Shown here piece by piece: positions 42,440 through 52,695 of a DNA stretch of 64,000 bases. Both the position numbers and the translations under genes were made by a program. Below the pieces are notes generated by a model. That model made no database searches and was not told the origin of the DNA. It saw only the letters and a list, made by a program, of their open reading frames with translations. Every line of letters begins with the position of its first letter. The stretch's first letter is position 1. The DNA comes from an uncultured Acinetobacter sp. (lineage in GTDB: Bacteria; Pseudomonadota; Gammaproteobacteria; Pseudomonadales; Moraxellaceae): assembly GCA_913777945.1 (NCBI GenBank), contig CAJYTY010000008.1, positions 62,001 to 126,000 on the forward strand. Direction: 5' to 3'.

Positions 42440-43750
42440 TTAGACACTCAGTTTTGCCGGTTCAACAACTGCGTCAGGATTGTTCTTTTTAGCACCACGG
42501 CATAAATACAGGCTTGAGATCAGGCTACATACGGCAGCAAACATGAGCCAAAAAGCCGGAGTGCTTGGGTTGCCAGTGTGCTCAACCAAGAAGGTGCAGG
42601 CCATCGGCGTCATGCCACCAAAAATCGCAGCGGCAAGACTAAATGCCAAAGAAAAGCCAACTGTACGTACGCGTTTTGGCATTACTTCTGCCAGCGTGGC
42701 AACCATGGTGCCGTTATACAGACCAAAGAAGAAAGAGAAGTACGCAAGTGCAATGATCAGGTTGGTAAAACTAATGTCACTGACCAACCAGCTTAAAACC
42801 GGATAACTGGTAAAAATTGCAAGTGTCGTAATGCCGACCAGCACAGGACGACGGCCAATTTTGTCGGAAAGCAAGCCACCCATAGGTAACCAGAAGAAAT
42901 TGGATAACCCTACAAATACAGTCGCTAAAAGGCTATCTGTGATCGACATTTCTAAAGTACGTTTTGCATAGACAGTGGTGTAAACCGTAATGAAATAGAA
43001 CGTGGTCGTGGTCATGGCACTCATCATCATACCGGCCAGTACAATGCGCCAATTGCTTGCCAATGTGCTAAAAATTTCTTTGGTCGTTGGATGGGTTTTT
43101 TGTGATTTAAAGTCTTCTGTTTCTTCCAGAGTACGACGGAACACAAAAATAAGCGGAATGATCAAACATCCAATTAAAAATGGAATACGCCAGCCCCAGT
43201 CACTGACCTGAGCATGGCTCAATACCGAATTCAGCCAATAACCCAGTAACGCTGCAAATACTACTGCAATTTGCTGGCTACCCGATTGCCAACTGGTAAT
43301 AAAACCACGGTTTTTGTCTGTGGCAATTTCGGCCAGATAAATCGATACACCACCGGATTCAACACCGGCAGAAAAGCCTTGCAATAATCGTCCGATCACC
43401 ACCAAGATGGGTGCAATGATGCCGATCGCATCGTAACTTGGAACAAAGGTAATTAAAATAGTACCCAGTGCCATTAAACTTAAAGTGATAATCAGACCTT
43501 TACGACGCCCTACGCGGTCGACATAGGCGCCTAGAAAAATCGCCCCCAACGGTCGCATTAAAAAACCTGCCGCGAATACGGTAAAGGTCATCATAAGTGA
43601 GACGTATTCATTTTCTGAATGAAAAAACTTGGCTGCAATATAGGTTGCATAAAATCCAAAAAGAAAAAAATCATATTGTTCTAAGAAATTGCCACTGGTG
43701 ACATTTAGAATTTTTTTAAACGTAGCACTACGTTTAGCAACCTGTTCCAT
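42440..43750 (-). CDS. tcuC: MHS-type MFS transporter, probable tricarballylate permease TcuC
   Basis: The 436-residue inner-membrane carrier has 12 predicted segments and MHS-family motifs: [40 protein letters not shown] and ETEDFKSQK after segment six, and it is close to citrate/tricarballylate-proton symporters. ATG 43750 has a perfect AAGGAGG site upstream. It belongs with tcuA and tcuB although two genes intervene. Confidence 0.87.
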   Translation of the reverse strand: MEQVAKRSATFKKILNVTSGNFLEQYDFFLFGFYATYIAAKFFHSENEYVSLMMTFTVFAAGFLMRPLGAIFLGAYVDRVGRRKGLIITLSLMALGTILITFVPSYDAIGIIAPILVVIGRLLQGFSAGVESGGVSIYLAEIATDKNRGFITSWQSGSQQIAVVFAALLGYWLNSVLSHAQVSDWGWRIPFLIGCLIIPLIFVFRRTLEETEDFKSQKTHPTTKEIFSTLASNWRIVLAGMMMSAMTTTTFYFITVYTTVYAKRTLEMSITDSLLATVFVGLSNFFWLPMGGLLSDKIGRRPVLVGITTLAIFTSYPVLSWLVSDISFTNLIIALAYFSFFFGLYNGTMVATLAEVMPKRVRTVGFSLAFSLAAAIFGGMTPMACTFLVEHTGNPSTPAFWLMFAAVCSLISSLYLCRGAKKNNPDAVVEPAKLSV

Positions 43751-44018
43751 TAAGACCTCCTTGGTCTGAAAAATGGAAACCATCACGTGTCTCTTTTTTT
43801 ATGACCGCATGGTTCGTCTTAAGGTGTCGTATTGATCGTGACACAACGTTATGCAGATATTTTGGTAAGAGAGGGTGATACCGTGTTTCCAGTTCAAACG
43901 ACTTATCAAAGTTTGATAAAGAACAATTCATTTATCATGTGGCAGAAATGTACGAGGAAAAACAGAAAAGGAGTGAGAGTCTAAAAGTAATTGGGTATTT
44001 AAAAAAATTAATGACCCT

Positions 44019-44948
44019 TTATAAAATGAGTTCGGAACACGGCCAGATTTGTGCGCGAATTAATTCTTTTACACAGGCTTTAATGGCTGATTTGGCTGCC
44101 AGTGCTGCTGGCGAAAGCTCTTCTTCTGCCAGACTGACCAGATAATTAATTCGCTCGATTTCAGGATCAATCACTTTTAAGAGCTGGATCTGGTGCTTGT
44201 ATTTCTGTAAACAAGCACTTCCTGGCCGGACACTGGCCAGATCTAGATGAATCAGGCTATCCATGAGCAGGTGTAGGCCATCAATCTCATACACCACATT
44301 GAGTTGACCAATTTTGTGTTCGAGCAGTTTACGTAAACTGTGGCGCTGTCGGGGGAGGACCAGTGGAATATCCCCAATTTGCTGTGACTGAATAATGCCC
44401 GTTTGCAAGCAATCCGACAAACCATGTTTGATCAGCACTTCTTTTCGTGCCATCAGATACATTTGCTCTTTAACCAAGGGCTGAATGGCCCATTGCTTAT
44501 CAATTTCATGAGTAAAAATAATGGCAATATCAAGCTGGCGCGAATTAATTGACTGAATCAGATTGCCTGACAGCGTTTCGACAATTTCTAGGCGAATATC
44601 CGGGTAGCGTTCAGACATTAATTTCATTAAAGGGATGCCAATCAATGCACTGATGGTTGGCGGAAAACCCAAACTCACATGACCAGACAGACGTGCTGAA
44701 TGCGCTGCATCAATCGCAAAATTAATCTGACGCAAAATTAATTGAGAGTGTTTTAAAAAAGCAAGACCCGCGGGGGTTGGAGTCACACCAAATGCATTAC
44801 GTTGTAATAAACGAATGCTGAGCTCTTGTTCTAGCTTGGTAATTTGCTGACTAATGGCAGAAGCACCGACATCTAACTTTTGAGCGGCTTTACCAATACT
44901 GCCTGCCTCAACCACGGTTGAAAAATATTTAATTTGTTTGATTTCCAT
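44019..44948 (-). CDS. LysR-family regulator, paralogue of the tcuA-proximal one
   Basis: Most of this LysR regulator aligns without gaps to the protein at 40495-41424 (shared QWAIQPLVKEQ, EIDGLHLLM, EEELSPA blocks). The HTH is IKYFSTVVEAGSIGKAAQKL. It lies upstream of tcuC on the same strand. ATG 44948 matches the paralogue's start; 44966 is also possible. Two closely related regulators bracket the transporter/binding-protein genes. Confidence 0.87.
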   Translation of the reverse strand: MEIKQIKYFSTVVEAGSIGKAAQKLDVGASAISQQITKLEQELSIRLLQRNAFGVTPTPAGLAFLKHSQLILRQINFAIDAAHSARLSGHVSLGFPPTISALIGIPLMKLMSERYPDIRLEIVETLSGNLIQSINSRQLDIAIIFTHEIDKQWAIQPLVKEQMYLMARKEVLIKHGLSDCLQTGIIQSQQIGDIPLVLPRQRHSLRKLLEHKIGQLNVVYEIDGLHLLMDSLIHLDLASVRPGSACLQKYKHQIQLLKVIDPEIERINYLVSLAEEELSPAALAAKSAIKACVKELIRAQIWPCSELIL

Positions 44949-45189
44949 ACGCAGCGTTTCGCTCATGATCCATGCAAATACTGGACTGATACTGCCGTTT
45001 TCGCAGCCAGTTATACCGCATCATAGCAGGATTAAAAAACGCAACAAGCCACAGATTCTTCATTTGACCTATTCACAACTGCGCCGTGGTACGCTTATGA
45101 TCAAAAATATATTTCATGACTTTTCACGTATCTGGTTTTAAGAGTATTCAGGAGATCGTTGCAATATACACATTTCACATTTAGATCAT

Positions 45190-45549
45190 TTGGTTCTAAC
45201 CGTGCAAGATATCGAAGCCACATGTGAGTTTTATGCACGCGTGATGGGTTTTGAAGTTATTGTATTTGGAGACAATCGTAAAGCGCTTAAGTTTGGTCAG
45301 CAAAAGATCAATTTACATCAGGCTGGAAAAGAGTTTGAGCCTAAAGCTGAGCATCCGACCAAAGGCTCAGCCGATTTATGTTTTATAGCTCAAACGCCGC
45401 TTGAACAGGTGATTGCGCACTTAAATGCCGAGCAAATTGCAATTTGCGAAGGGCCTGTGAATCGTACCGGTGCTGTAGGCAGTATTCGCTCGGTCTACAT
45501 ACGCGATCCAGATCTAAATCTGATTGAAATTTCAAACTATACCGATTGA
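45190..45549 (+). CDS. VOC (glyoxalase/bleomycin-resistance fold) family protein
   Basis: The product resembles small VOC metalloproteins: VLTVQDIEATCEFYARVMGF, RKALKFGQQKINLHQAG and a closing YIRDPDLNLIEISNY with the metal-binding Glu. The first codon given is a TTG inside the first beta strand. In-frame sequence upstream (IHISHLDH) clearly continues the domain and contains the usual metal-binding His, but no ATG, GTG or TTG lies there. AGGAG at about 45149 suggests translation from an ATA or ATT near 45166-45172, or a mutated start. Substrate unknown. Confidence 0.75.
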   Translation: MVLTVQDIEATCEFYARVMGFEVIVFGDNRKALKFGQQKINLHQAGKEFEPKAEHPTKGSADLCFIAQTPLEQVIAHLNAEQIAICEGPVNRTGAVGSIRSVYIRDPDLNLIEISNYTD

Positions 45550-45559
45550 GACCTTAAAT

Positions 45560-46492
45560 TTACACCGTGTCGGGTTGAATGTGATTCTGCGAGAATAACT
45601 CGTCCTGAATCCAGTTTAAAAACATCTCGATTTTGGGAATAAATTGGTGCGTGCGCGGATAAACCAGATGATGTGCCGAAACTGGAATGGAGAATGAATC
45701 GGGAAAAACACGCACTAATTTGCCCGAATCCAGATAATTTTGAGTAAGTAAGTTACTTTCCAGCACGAATCCCAAGCCGTGTGTCGCCGCTTCAAGCGAC
45801 ATATAAGAGCGGTCAAAACTAAAGGTATAAGGAAATTCAGGAATACTCAGACCTTGATGGGCAAACCACTGCGGCCAAGTCACCAATGTCGAGCGTGACA
45901 AAATCAGCTCCTTTTTAAGCAAATCTTTGGGTTCGTATACCGGGCTTCTCGTCAAGAGTTTGGGTGAGGCCAGTACCTCAAGCTGTTCATTCCGAATGGT
46001 TCTGATTTCGACCCCCGTCCAGTTCGGTAAACCATGCCGAATATCGATATCAATTTTATCTCGGGTAAAGTGCAGGTTTTCGTACGAGCACGACAGATTT
46101 ACCTGTAGCATCGGAAATTTTTCTTTAAACGCCTCAAGCCGTGGCAACAACCACAGCAAACCAAAGCTCGGCGATGAGTGAATGTACAGACTGTCTTTAG
46201 GGCTTTTATCTGCCGCTTTTTCTGTGGCAAGCATCAGATTGTGCAAAATGGTGGTCACTTCGTGAAAGTAGCGTTCTCCAGACGGGGTCAGCGTGACACC
46301 ACGTGCGCCGCGAATAAACAGGCTTTGTCCAATCATGTCTTCTAGTTTGGCAATCTGATGACTCACTGCTGAAGGCGTTAAATTTAGATTGTCTGCTGCT
46401 TTGGCCACATTACCTAGCCGTGCTGTTTGCTCAAAAGCCTGAAGGGTTTTGATGGACGGAATCTGATTAAAATTGTTTTCACGGCTATCCAT
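45560..46492 (-). CDS. LysR-family regulator (GcvA-like) of the SDR/transketolase cluster
   Basis: The 310-residue protein has an N-terminal HTH (SIKTLQAFEQTARLGNVAKA, TPSAVSHQIAKLEDMIGQSL) and a GcvA-type effector domain. It is divergent from the SDR gene at 46649 across 156 bp, the classical arrangement for a LysR activator, so it probably controls the SDR-MFS-transketolase genes. Confidence 0.87.
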   Translation of the reverse strand: MDSRENNFNQIPSIKTLQAFEQTARLGNVAKAADNLNLTPSAVSHQIAKLEDMIGQSLFIRGARGVTLTPSGERYFHEVTTILHNLMLATEKAADKSPKDSLYIHSSPSFGLLWLLPRLEAFKEKFPMLQVNLSCSYENLHFTRDKIDIDIRHGLPNWTGVEIRTIRNEQLEVLASPKLLTRSPVYEPKDLLKKELILSRSTLVTWPQWFAHQGLSIPEFPYTFSFDRSYMSLEAATHGLGFVLESNLLTQNYLDSGKLVRVFPDSFSIPVSAHHLVYPRTHQFIPKIEMFLNWIQDELFSQNHIQPDTV

Positions 46493-46536
46493 AGTTCTGT
46501 CCGGTTTTTGCGTTTTATTCTGCTTTGATTATGTTT

Positions 46537-46559
46537 AGGCATGAATTTTTTTCATGCCT
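46537..46559. promoter_or_regulatory. Perfect 9-bp inverted repeat between divergent LysR and SDR genes
   Basis: AGGCATGAA and TTCATGCCT flank five T residues in the 156-bp divergent region. It is a candidate binding site for the LysR regulator; a short hairpin is the alternative. Confidence 0.4.
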
Positions 46560-46648
46560 TGCTGAATTCTATCGTATTGCTGCCTGCACTGAAAAGAGCG
46601 AATCTAGCGCAAAAGCACACAAATAAAGTTAAACGAAGAGGATTGAGC

Positions 46649-47398
46649 ATGTTACTACAAGGAAAAGTGGCGTTAATTACTGGTGCAGCATCTGCACGAG
46701 GTATTGGGCGTGCAACAGCAGAAATTTTTGCACAGCAAGGCGCCAAAGTGGTGGTGGTCGATTTAGATCTTGAACAAAGCCAGCACGCTGCGCAGGCACT
46801 GGGCGAAGGTCATCTTGGGCTTGCGGCAAACGTGGCCAATGAAGAGCAGGCCAAAGCGGCAGTCGATGCGGCAATTCTGCATTTTGGAAAAATCGATATT
46901 TTGGTGAATAATGCCGGAATTACTCAGCCCATCAAAACACTCGATATTCAACGTAATGATTACGATCGCGTGCTCGATGTGAGTTTACGCGGCACATTAA
47001 TCATGTCTCAAGCGGTTATCCCATCCATGAAAGCCAGTGGAGGCGGGAGTATTGTATGCCTGTCATCGGTATCGGCACAGCGTGGCGGCGGTATTTTTGG
47101 CGGACCACATTACAGTGCAGCCAAAGCAGGCGTGCTGGGGTTGGCCAAAGCGATGGCGCGCGAGTTTGGTGCAGATAATATTCGCGTTAACTCACTTACG
47201 CCCGGACTCATCCAAACCGATATCACGGGTGGACTCATGAATGATGATCGTCGCCATGATATTTTGGCCGGAATTCCACTAGGCCGTTTAGGTAAAGCGC
47301 AAGATGTGGCCAATGCTGCGCTATTTTTAGCCAGCGATTTGTCGGCCTATCTCACGGGTGTGACATTAGATGTCAATGGCGGGATGCTCATTCACTAA
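46649..47398 (+). CDS. Short-chain dehydrogenase/reductase
   Basis: From ATG 46649 (AGAGG upstream) the product has 249 residues, a normal SDR length. It shows the cofactor motif ALITGAASARGIGRATAE, an Asp after the second strand (VVVVDLDLE) favouring NAD, NNAG, and the catalytic Ser and YSAAKAG Tyr-Lys. It starts a co-directional group with an MFS carrier and a two-part transketolase. It probably oxidises a sugar or polyol taken up by the carrier. The longer reading from 46541 lacks support. Confidence 0.88.
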   Translation: MLLQGKVALITGAASARGIGRATAEIFAQQGAKVVVVDLDLEQSQHAAQALGEGHLGLAANVANEEQAKAAVDAAILHFGKIDILVNNAGITQPIKTLDIQRNDYDRVLDVSLRGTLIMSQAVIPSMKASGGGSIVCLSSVSAQRGGGIFGGPHYSAAKAGVLGLAKAMAREFGADNIRVNSLTPGLIQTDITGGLMNDDRRHDILAGIPLGRLGKAQDVANAALFLASDLSAYLTGVTLDVNGGMLIH

Positions 47399-47473
47399 TG
47401 GTTTAAACCAAAAATTAAAATAGAGTAACGGCCACACGAGGATAGCGTGGCCACACATACAGGGACTCAAGTA

Positions 47474-48772
47474 ATGGATACGGTTTATTTTCAAGAATCG
47501 GATGCAGTGCGTAAATCTGCGTATCGAAAAATTGCGTTTCGGCTGATGCCATTTTTAATGTTGTGTTATTTCTGTGCTTACCTCGATCGCGTTAATGTCG
47601 GTTTTGCCAAACTGCAAATGATGAACGATTTGCAATTTAGTGAAGCGGTATACGGTTTAGGTGCAGGAATCTTTTTTCTCGGTTATTTTTTATGTGAAGT
47701 GCCCAGCAATATCGTTTTACATAAAGTCGGTGCACGCCGCTGGATTGCCCGCATCATGATTACGTGGGGGATTTTGTCGGGTTGTTTCGCCTTTGTACAA
47801 ACAGAATGGCAGTTTTATACCTTGCGCTTTCTACTGGGCGTAGCAGAAGCCGGACTGGCACCGGGATTACTCCTTTATCTCACGTACTGGTTTCCATCGT
47901 ACCGACGTGCCCGCATGACCGTGCTTTGGTTTATTGCCATTCCGATCTCGGGCATGATTGGCGGTCCGATCTCGGGCTTGATTATGGACCAGATGAACAA
48001 TGTGCGCGGTTGGCACGGCTGGCAGTGGATGTTTGTACTCGAAGCCATTCCCACGGTTGTGGTTGGGCTTCTGGTTTTGGCAATACTTAAAGACTCGGTC
48101 AATGATGCCAACTGGTTAACAGACGACGAAAAAAGTCTGGTTAAAAAAGAAATTGCCGAAGATAACCAGCACAAACAAGGCCATGGCAGCATTAAAGATT
48201 TTATTCGTGACCGTCGATTATGGTTGCTGGCAGGGATCTATTTCTGCGTGGTGATGGGACAGTACGCCATTACCTTCTGGCTACCTACACTCATTCGCAA
48301 CTCCGGAATCAGCGATAACTGGCATATCGGATTACTCACCAGCTTACCGTATATGTGTGCCATTTTTGTAATGCTCATGGCGGGCCGCAGTGGTGACCAT
48401 TTTAGAGAACGCCGTTGGCATTTGATCATACCGATGTGTGCAGGTGCAGCAGCACTGACACTGGCCACTCTGTTTGTCTCTAACCTGACCGTTTCATTGA
48501 TTTTCCTCTGTATCGCGGCTTCAGGTGTACTGACTGCATCATCATTGTTCTGGATGTTGCCTACCAACTTTTTAGGTGGCGTATCTGCCGCAGCTGGTAT
48601 TGCAGCAGTCAACAGTTTTGCCAATCTTGCCGGATTTTGCTCACCGTATTTGATCGGTTGGGTAACGACCAATACGGGATCCAATGCCATCGGCATGTTC
48701 ATTATAACCGCGGTTCTGTTGTTCGGTGCGACCTTGGTGTCTCGTGTTCCAGCAAAACTGGTCAATCGTTAA
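47474..48772 (+). CDS. MFS transporter of the anion:cation symporter type
   Basis: A 432-residue carrier with 12 membrane segments and ACS-family motifs: RLMPFLMLCYFCAYLDRVNV and FFLGYFLCEVPSNIVLHKVG. This family takes up organic acids such as tartrate, glucarate or phthalate. ATG 47474 has AGGGA upstream; the GTG at 47447 is less likely. It lies between the SDR and transketolase genes, pointing to a shared pathway of unknown substrate. Confidence 0.87.
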   Translation: MDTVYFQESDAVRKSAYRKIAFRLMPFLMLCYFCAYLDRVNVGFAKLQMMNDLQFSEAVYGLGAGIFFLGYFLCEVPSNIVLHKVGARRWIARIMITWGILSGCFAFVQTEWQFYTLRFLLGVAEAGLAPGLLLYLTYWFPSYRRARMTVLWFIAIPISGMIGGPISGLIMDQMNNVRGWHGWQWMFVLEAIPTVVVGLLVLAILKDSVNDANWLTDDEKSLVKKEIAEDNQHKQGHGSIKDFIRDRRLWLLAGIYFCVVMGQYAITFWLPTLIRNSGISDNWHIGLLTSLPYMCAIFVMLMAGRSGDHFRERRWHLIIPMCAGAAALTLATLFVSNLTVSLIFLCIAASGVLTASSLFWMLPTNFLGGVSAAAGIAAVNSFANLAGFCSPYLIGWVTTNTGSNAIGMFIITAVLLFGATLVSRVPAKLVNR

Positions 48773-48784
48773 AAAGGAAAGAAA

Positions 48785-49636
48785 ATGACAATGTTAAATA
48801 TCGATCGCGCTGGGCAAATTGCCGAACTTCATCAACGCGCCTATAACATTCGCCAGCACGCATTGCGTATGGGGCAGGTACAAGGGCAAGGATACGTAGG
48901 GCAGGCACTGGGTGCAGCCGATTTACTTGCTGTGGCATATTTTCATGCCATGAAGTATCAACCTGAAAGTCCAGAATGGGAAGGTCGTGACCGTTTTTAT
49001 CTTTCGATTGGTCACTATGCAATTGCACTTTATGCCGCGCTGATCGAGGCCAAAATTGTGCCTCTCGACGAGCTGGAAAGCTATGGAGCTGATGACAGCC
49101 GTTTACCAATGTCAGGCATGGCCTCTTACACGCCCGGTATGGAAATTACCGGTGGCTCGCTCGGACACGGTTTGGGCATTGCAGTGGGGGCTTGCTTGGC
49201 ACTCAAACAAAAAAAATCCGATGCTTTTGTGTATAACCTGCTTTCCGATGGTGAATTAAACGAAGGCTCAACTTGGGAAGCGGTGATGTCGGCTTCACAC
49301 TGGAAACTCGACAACCTGATTGCAATTATTGATGTCAATAATCAGCAAGCTGACGGCCACTCAAGTGAAATTCTGGCATTCGAGCCGATTGTAGATCGAT
49401 GGGAAGCCTTTGGCTGGTTTACCCAGCGTGTTGATGGCAATGATGTACCTGCCTTGCTCAATGCGTTTGATCAAGCCAAACAGCATACCGGACAGCGCCC
49501 ACGAGTAATTATTTGTGACACCAAAATGGGCAAAGGCGTATCGTTTCTGGAAAGCCGTGAAAAAACTCACTTTATTCGTGTCGATGAACACGAGTGGGAT
49601 CAAGCATTAAATATTTTGACGCATTATGGTCAATAA
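48785..49636 (+). CDS. Transketolase N-terminal subunit
   Basis: A 283-residue protein equal to the thiamine-diphosphate-binding N-terminal third of transketolase: GSLGHGLGIAVGACLALKQK, SDGELNEGSTWEAVMSASHW and DVNNQQADGHS. It starts after AAAGGAAAG and is followed 12 bp later by the C-terminal half as a separate gene. Split transketolases of this kind often serve dedicated sugar or C2-transfer pathways. Confidence 0.9.
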   Translation: MTMLNIDRAGQIAELHQRAYNIRQHALRMGQVQGQGYVGQALGAADLLAVAYFHAMKYQPESPEWEGRDRFYLSIGHYAIALYAALIEAKIVPLDELESYGADDSRLPMSGMASYTPGMEITGGSLGHGLGIAVGACLALKQKKSDAFVYNLLSDGELNEGSTWEAVMSASHWKLDNLIAIIDVNNQQADGHSSEILAFEPIVDRWEAFGWFTQRVDGNDVPALLNAFDQAKQHTGQRPRVIICDTKMGKGVSFLESREKTHFIRVDEHEWDQALNILTHYGQ

Positions 49637-49648
49637 GGAGCATTTCTG

Positions 49649-50656
49649 ATGAGCCAGTTAACACATCCGCCAAAGAAAAAACTTACTACCTCAGCCATGA
49701 TTGCTTCAATTGCTGCGGAAGGACAACCTACCAAGCCAGCGCCATTTGGTCATGCCCTTAATGCACTCGCAAAAGAGCGCGACGATATTGTCGGATTATC
49801 GGCCGATTTGTCGAAATACACCGATCTGCACATTTTTGCCAAAGAAAATCCGGATAAATTTTTTCAGATGGGTATGGCTGAACAACTCTTAATGAGTGCA
49901 GCCGCAGGTATGGCACGTGAAGGCTTTGTTCCTTTTGCAACCACCTATGCGGTGTTTGCATCGCGCCGTGCTTACGACTTTATCTGTATGGCGATTGCAG
50001 AAGATAATTTAAACGTCAAGATTGTCGCGGCTCTACCGGGCCTGACCACAGGTTACGGACCTAGCCATCAGGCTACCGACGATATCGCGATTTTTCGCGC
50101 AATGCCGAACTTGATGGTGATCGATCCATGCGATGCGCTGGAAATCGAGCAGGCCATTCCTCAGATTGCAGCGCATAAAGGGCCGGTTTATATGCGTTTA
50201 TTGCGTGGTCAAGTACCTTTAGTACTCGATAAATACAACTACGAGTTTAAACTTGGCAAGGCCCAAGTGATTAAGCCTGGCAAAGATTTGTTGATGATCT
50301 CCACAGGCTTACTGACCATGCGTGCCCTTGAAGCCGCCGAAGCTTTGGCGCAAGAAGGGATAGACGTGGCAGTGCTACACGTACCAACCATCAAGCCACT
50401 CGATGAAGACACCATTTTGCAGGAAGTGGCTCAAGGCGGGCGCCCGGTACTAACCGCAGAAAATCATTCGCTGGTAGGTGGGCTTGGAGAAGCGGTAGGT
50501 GCTTTGCTCCTTAAACATGGTCAGCATCCGCATTTTGATATGATTGGGCTGCCAGATGCCTTTTTAGATGCAGGCGCGCTACCCACCTTGCATGACCGCT
50601 ATGGTATTTCGACCGAAGCAGTGAAAGACAAAATCAAGGCACATGTGGCCAAGTAA
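49649..50656 (+). CDS. Transketolase C-terminal subunit
   Basis: The 335-residue protein has the pyrimidine-binding domain (FFQMGMAEQLLMSAAAGMAR with the catalytic Glu; PGLTTGYGPSHQATDDIAIF) and the C-terminal transketolase domain (TAENHSLVGGLGEAVGALLL). It pairs with the preceding gene to form one enzyme. A strong terminator lies about 100 bp downstream, closing the operon. Confidence 0.9.
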   Translation: MSQLTHPPKKKLTTSAMIASIAAEGQPTKPAPFGHALNALAKERDDIVGLSADLSKYTDLHIFAKENPDKFFQMGMAEQLLMSAAAGMAREGFVPFATTYAVFASRRAYDFICMAIAEDNLNVKIVAALPGLTTGYGPSHQATDDIAIFRAMPNLMVIDPCDALEIEQAIPQIAAHKGPVYMRLLRGQVPLVLDKYNYEFKLGKAQVIKPGKDLLMISTGLLTMRALEAAEALAQEGIDVAVLHVPTIKPLDEDTILQEVAQGGRPVLTAENHSLVGGLGEAVGALLLKHGQHPHFDMIGLPDAFLDAGALPTLHDRYGISTEAVKDKIKAHVAK

Positions 50657-50756
50657 TGACTCTACAAGTGTTTAAGCGCGCCCCAAAGTCACGCTCAATT
50701 GAGGATTAATTATCGAAAAACACGACAGCATTTATTTCAAAACAAGTTAAAAAAGT

Positions 50757-50799
50757 ACAGCACCACCTATAAGAAGTCTTTTAGGTGGTGCTGTTTTTT
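50757..50799 (+). terminator. Strong terminator after the transketolase operon
   Basis: Arms ACAGCACCACCTA and TAGGTGGTGCTGT with a 12-base loop and a run of six T residues. Confidence 0.9.
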
Positions 50800-51001
50800 A
50801 AGATGCCACTAAGCTCATGGCATATACACCTCTACATGTATAGGCTTAGAAAAGTAATCAAATCCGCCAAACTGTTTACACTTTGCGAACTTCGACTTAA
50901 GTCTAAAAGATAAGTTGATATTCAATTTATTTAAATAAATTAATTATTTTCAATGAATTAATGGTTTTAATGCTAAAAAAGTAAACGCGTGAGTTTTTTA
51001 T

Positions 51002-51013
51002 ATTGTCGACAAT
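51002..51013. promoter_or_regulatory. Palindromic candidate operator upstream of the GntR/prp operon
   Basis: ATTGTCGACAAT is a perfect 12-bp palindrome 67 bp before the GntR start. A half-matching ATTGTTGACATC lies near 51065, overlapping the start region. FadR-type GntR proteins bind short palindromes of this style, so autoregulation is plausible. The gap 50657-51079 otherwise holds only the terminator. Confidence 0.45.
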
Positions 51014-51079
51014 GTGATTGCAATTTGCGTTATCTGTGCGTATTTTAACAATAGCATCGTCGTAATTGTTGACATCATC

Positions 51080-51760
51080 ATGACCGAACTTCTTGAGCCA
51101 GCCGCGCGCGCAAGTACACAAGAAACCCTGACCGATCAGATTTTTAAAAAAATTCAATCGGCCATTGTCAGTGGTGAAATCGCAGCGGGCAGTAAAATTT
51201 CGGAGCCAGAATTGGCACGTGTTTATGGCATCAGCCGCGGGCCGTTGCGAGAAGCCATTCATCGGCTAGAAGGACAAAAACTAGTCGAGCGTACCGCACA
51301 TGTGGGCGCGCGGGTGGTATCGCTGTCACATCAGCAATTGCGAGAGCTATATCAGATTCGTGAAAACCTAGAAGGTCTGGCTTGCCGACTAGCCGCGCAA
51401 AGCATCGACAAACAGCAAATCTTAAATTTGCGTGACGTATTGCATCTGCACGCGCAAGATCCCGATTTCAAAGAAGGTAAGGGCTACTATTTACAAGAAG
51501 GCCAAGACGATTTTCATTACTGCATTATTAAAAATTGTGGCAACAAAACCTTGGAAAAAATGCTCTGCGATGAACTCTATCATTTAATTCGAATGTATCG
51601 GGTGCAGTATTCCAAAACCCCGAATCGTCCGCACAGGGCACTGTCTGAACATTTACATATTTTAAACGCGATTGCCGAAGGAGATGCTGAACTGGCAGAA
51701 CTTCTGATGCGCCGGCATATCGCAGCATCGTATCGCAATATCGAACAACATTTTATTTAA
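51080..51760 (+). CDS. GntR-family regulator of the propionate operon
   Basis: From ATG 51080 the product has 226 residues: a winged HTH ([40 protein letters not shown]) and a FadR/VanR-type FCD ligand domain with H residues for metal binding. It lies 23 bp before prpB on the same strand, the usual position of the propionate regulator in Acinetobacter and Pseudomonas (recall). It likely responds to 2-methylcitrate or a related intermediate. Confidence 0.88.
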   Translation: MTELLEPAARASTQETLTDQIFKKIQSAIVSGEIAAGSKISEPELARVYGISRGPLREAIHRLEGQKLVERTAHVGARVVSLSHQQLRELYQIRENLEGLACRLAAQSIDKQQILNLRDVLHLHAQDPDFKEGKGYYLQEGQDDFHYCIIKNCGNKTLEKMLCDELYHLIRMYRVQYSKTPNRPHRALSEHLHILNAIAEGDAELAELLMRRHIAASYRNIEQHFI

Positions 51761-51783
51761 TTGACAGGGAGAGAGACCAACAC

Positions 51784-52668
51784 ATGTCTACAGTATCAGC
51801 AGGACAGAAATTTAGAGATGCAGTCGCCAGTGAACGTCCATTACAGGTGGTGGGTGCAATCAATGCCAACCATGCCTTATTGGCCAAACGTGCAGGCTAT
51901 AAAGCCATTTATTTGTCGGGTGGTGGGGTTGCGGCGGGTTCGCTTGGTTTACCCGATTTAGGTATTAGTAATTTAGATGATGCATTGATCGATGTGCGCC
52001 GTATTACGGATGTATGCGATTTGCCTTTGCTGGTCGATGCCGACACAGGCTTTGGCGCTTCAGCATTTAATATTGCCCGTACCACCAAATCGCTAATTAA
52101 ATTTGGTGCTGCCGCCATGCACATTGAAGATCAGGTCGGTGCCAAGCGTTGTGGTCATCGTCCAAATAAAGCTATTGTGAGCCAAGAAGAAATGGTCGAC
52201 CGGATTAAAGCGGCGGTTGATGCACGTACCGATGAAAATTTTGTGATTATGGCACGTACCGATGCACTGGCTGTCGATGGTTTACAAGCTGCGATTGATC
52301 GTGCAGGCGCATATATCGAAGCCGGTGCAGACATGCTATTTCCAGAAGCCATTACCGAGCTTGCAATGTACAAGCAATTTGCGCAGGCGACTGGCGCACC
52401 CATTTTGGCCAATATTACCGAGTTTGGTTCTACGCCACTATTTACCACCGATGAACTGGCCTCTGCCGATGTCAGCCTTGCGTTGTATCCGCTTTCTGCA
52501 TTTCGTGCCATGAACAAGGCAGCCGAAACGGTTTATGAAACCTTGCGTAAAGAAGGCACACAAAAGAATGTGGTCGACATCATGCAAACGCGTAAAGAGC
52601 TGTATGAGCGTATTAATTACTATGCGTTTGAAGACTATTTAGATAACGCATTTGCGAAAAAGAAATAA
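51784..52668 (+). CDS. prpB: 2-methylisocitrate lyase PrpB
   Basis: PrpB splits 2-methylisocitrate to pyruvate and succinate. The 294-residue protein has the family's DADTGFG metal-binding motif and the active-site [14 protein letters not shown] loop. GGGAGAGAG lies upstream. It is the first enzyme gene after the regulator; prpC follows after a 216-bp gap. Confidence 0.95.
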   Translation: MSTVSAGQKFRDAVASERPLQVVGAINANHALLAKRAGYKAIYLSGGGVAAGSLGLPDLGISNLDDALIDVRRITDVCDLPLLVDADTGFGASAFNIARTTKSLIKFGAAAMHIEDQVGAKRCGHRPNKAIVSQEEMVDRIKAAVDARTDENFVIMARTDALAVDGLQAAIDRAGAYIEAGADMLFPEAITELAMYKQFAQATGAPILANITEFGSTPLFTTDELASADVSLALYPLSAFRAMNKAAETVYETLRKEGTQKNVVDIMQTRKELYERINYYAFEDYLDNAFAKKK

Positions 52669-52695
52669 ACAAGCCCTCTTTGAAAAGAAGCGGAA

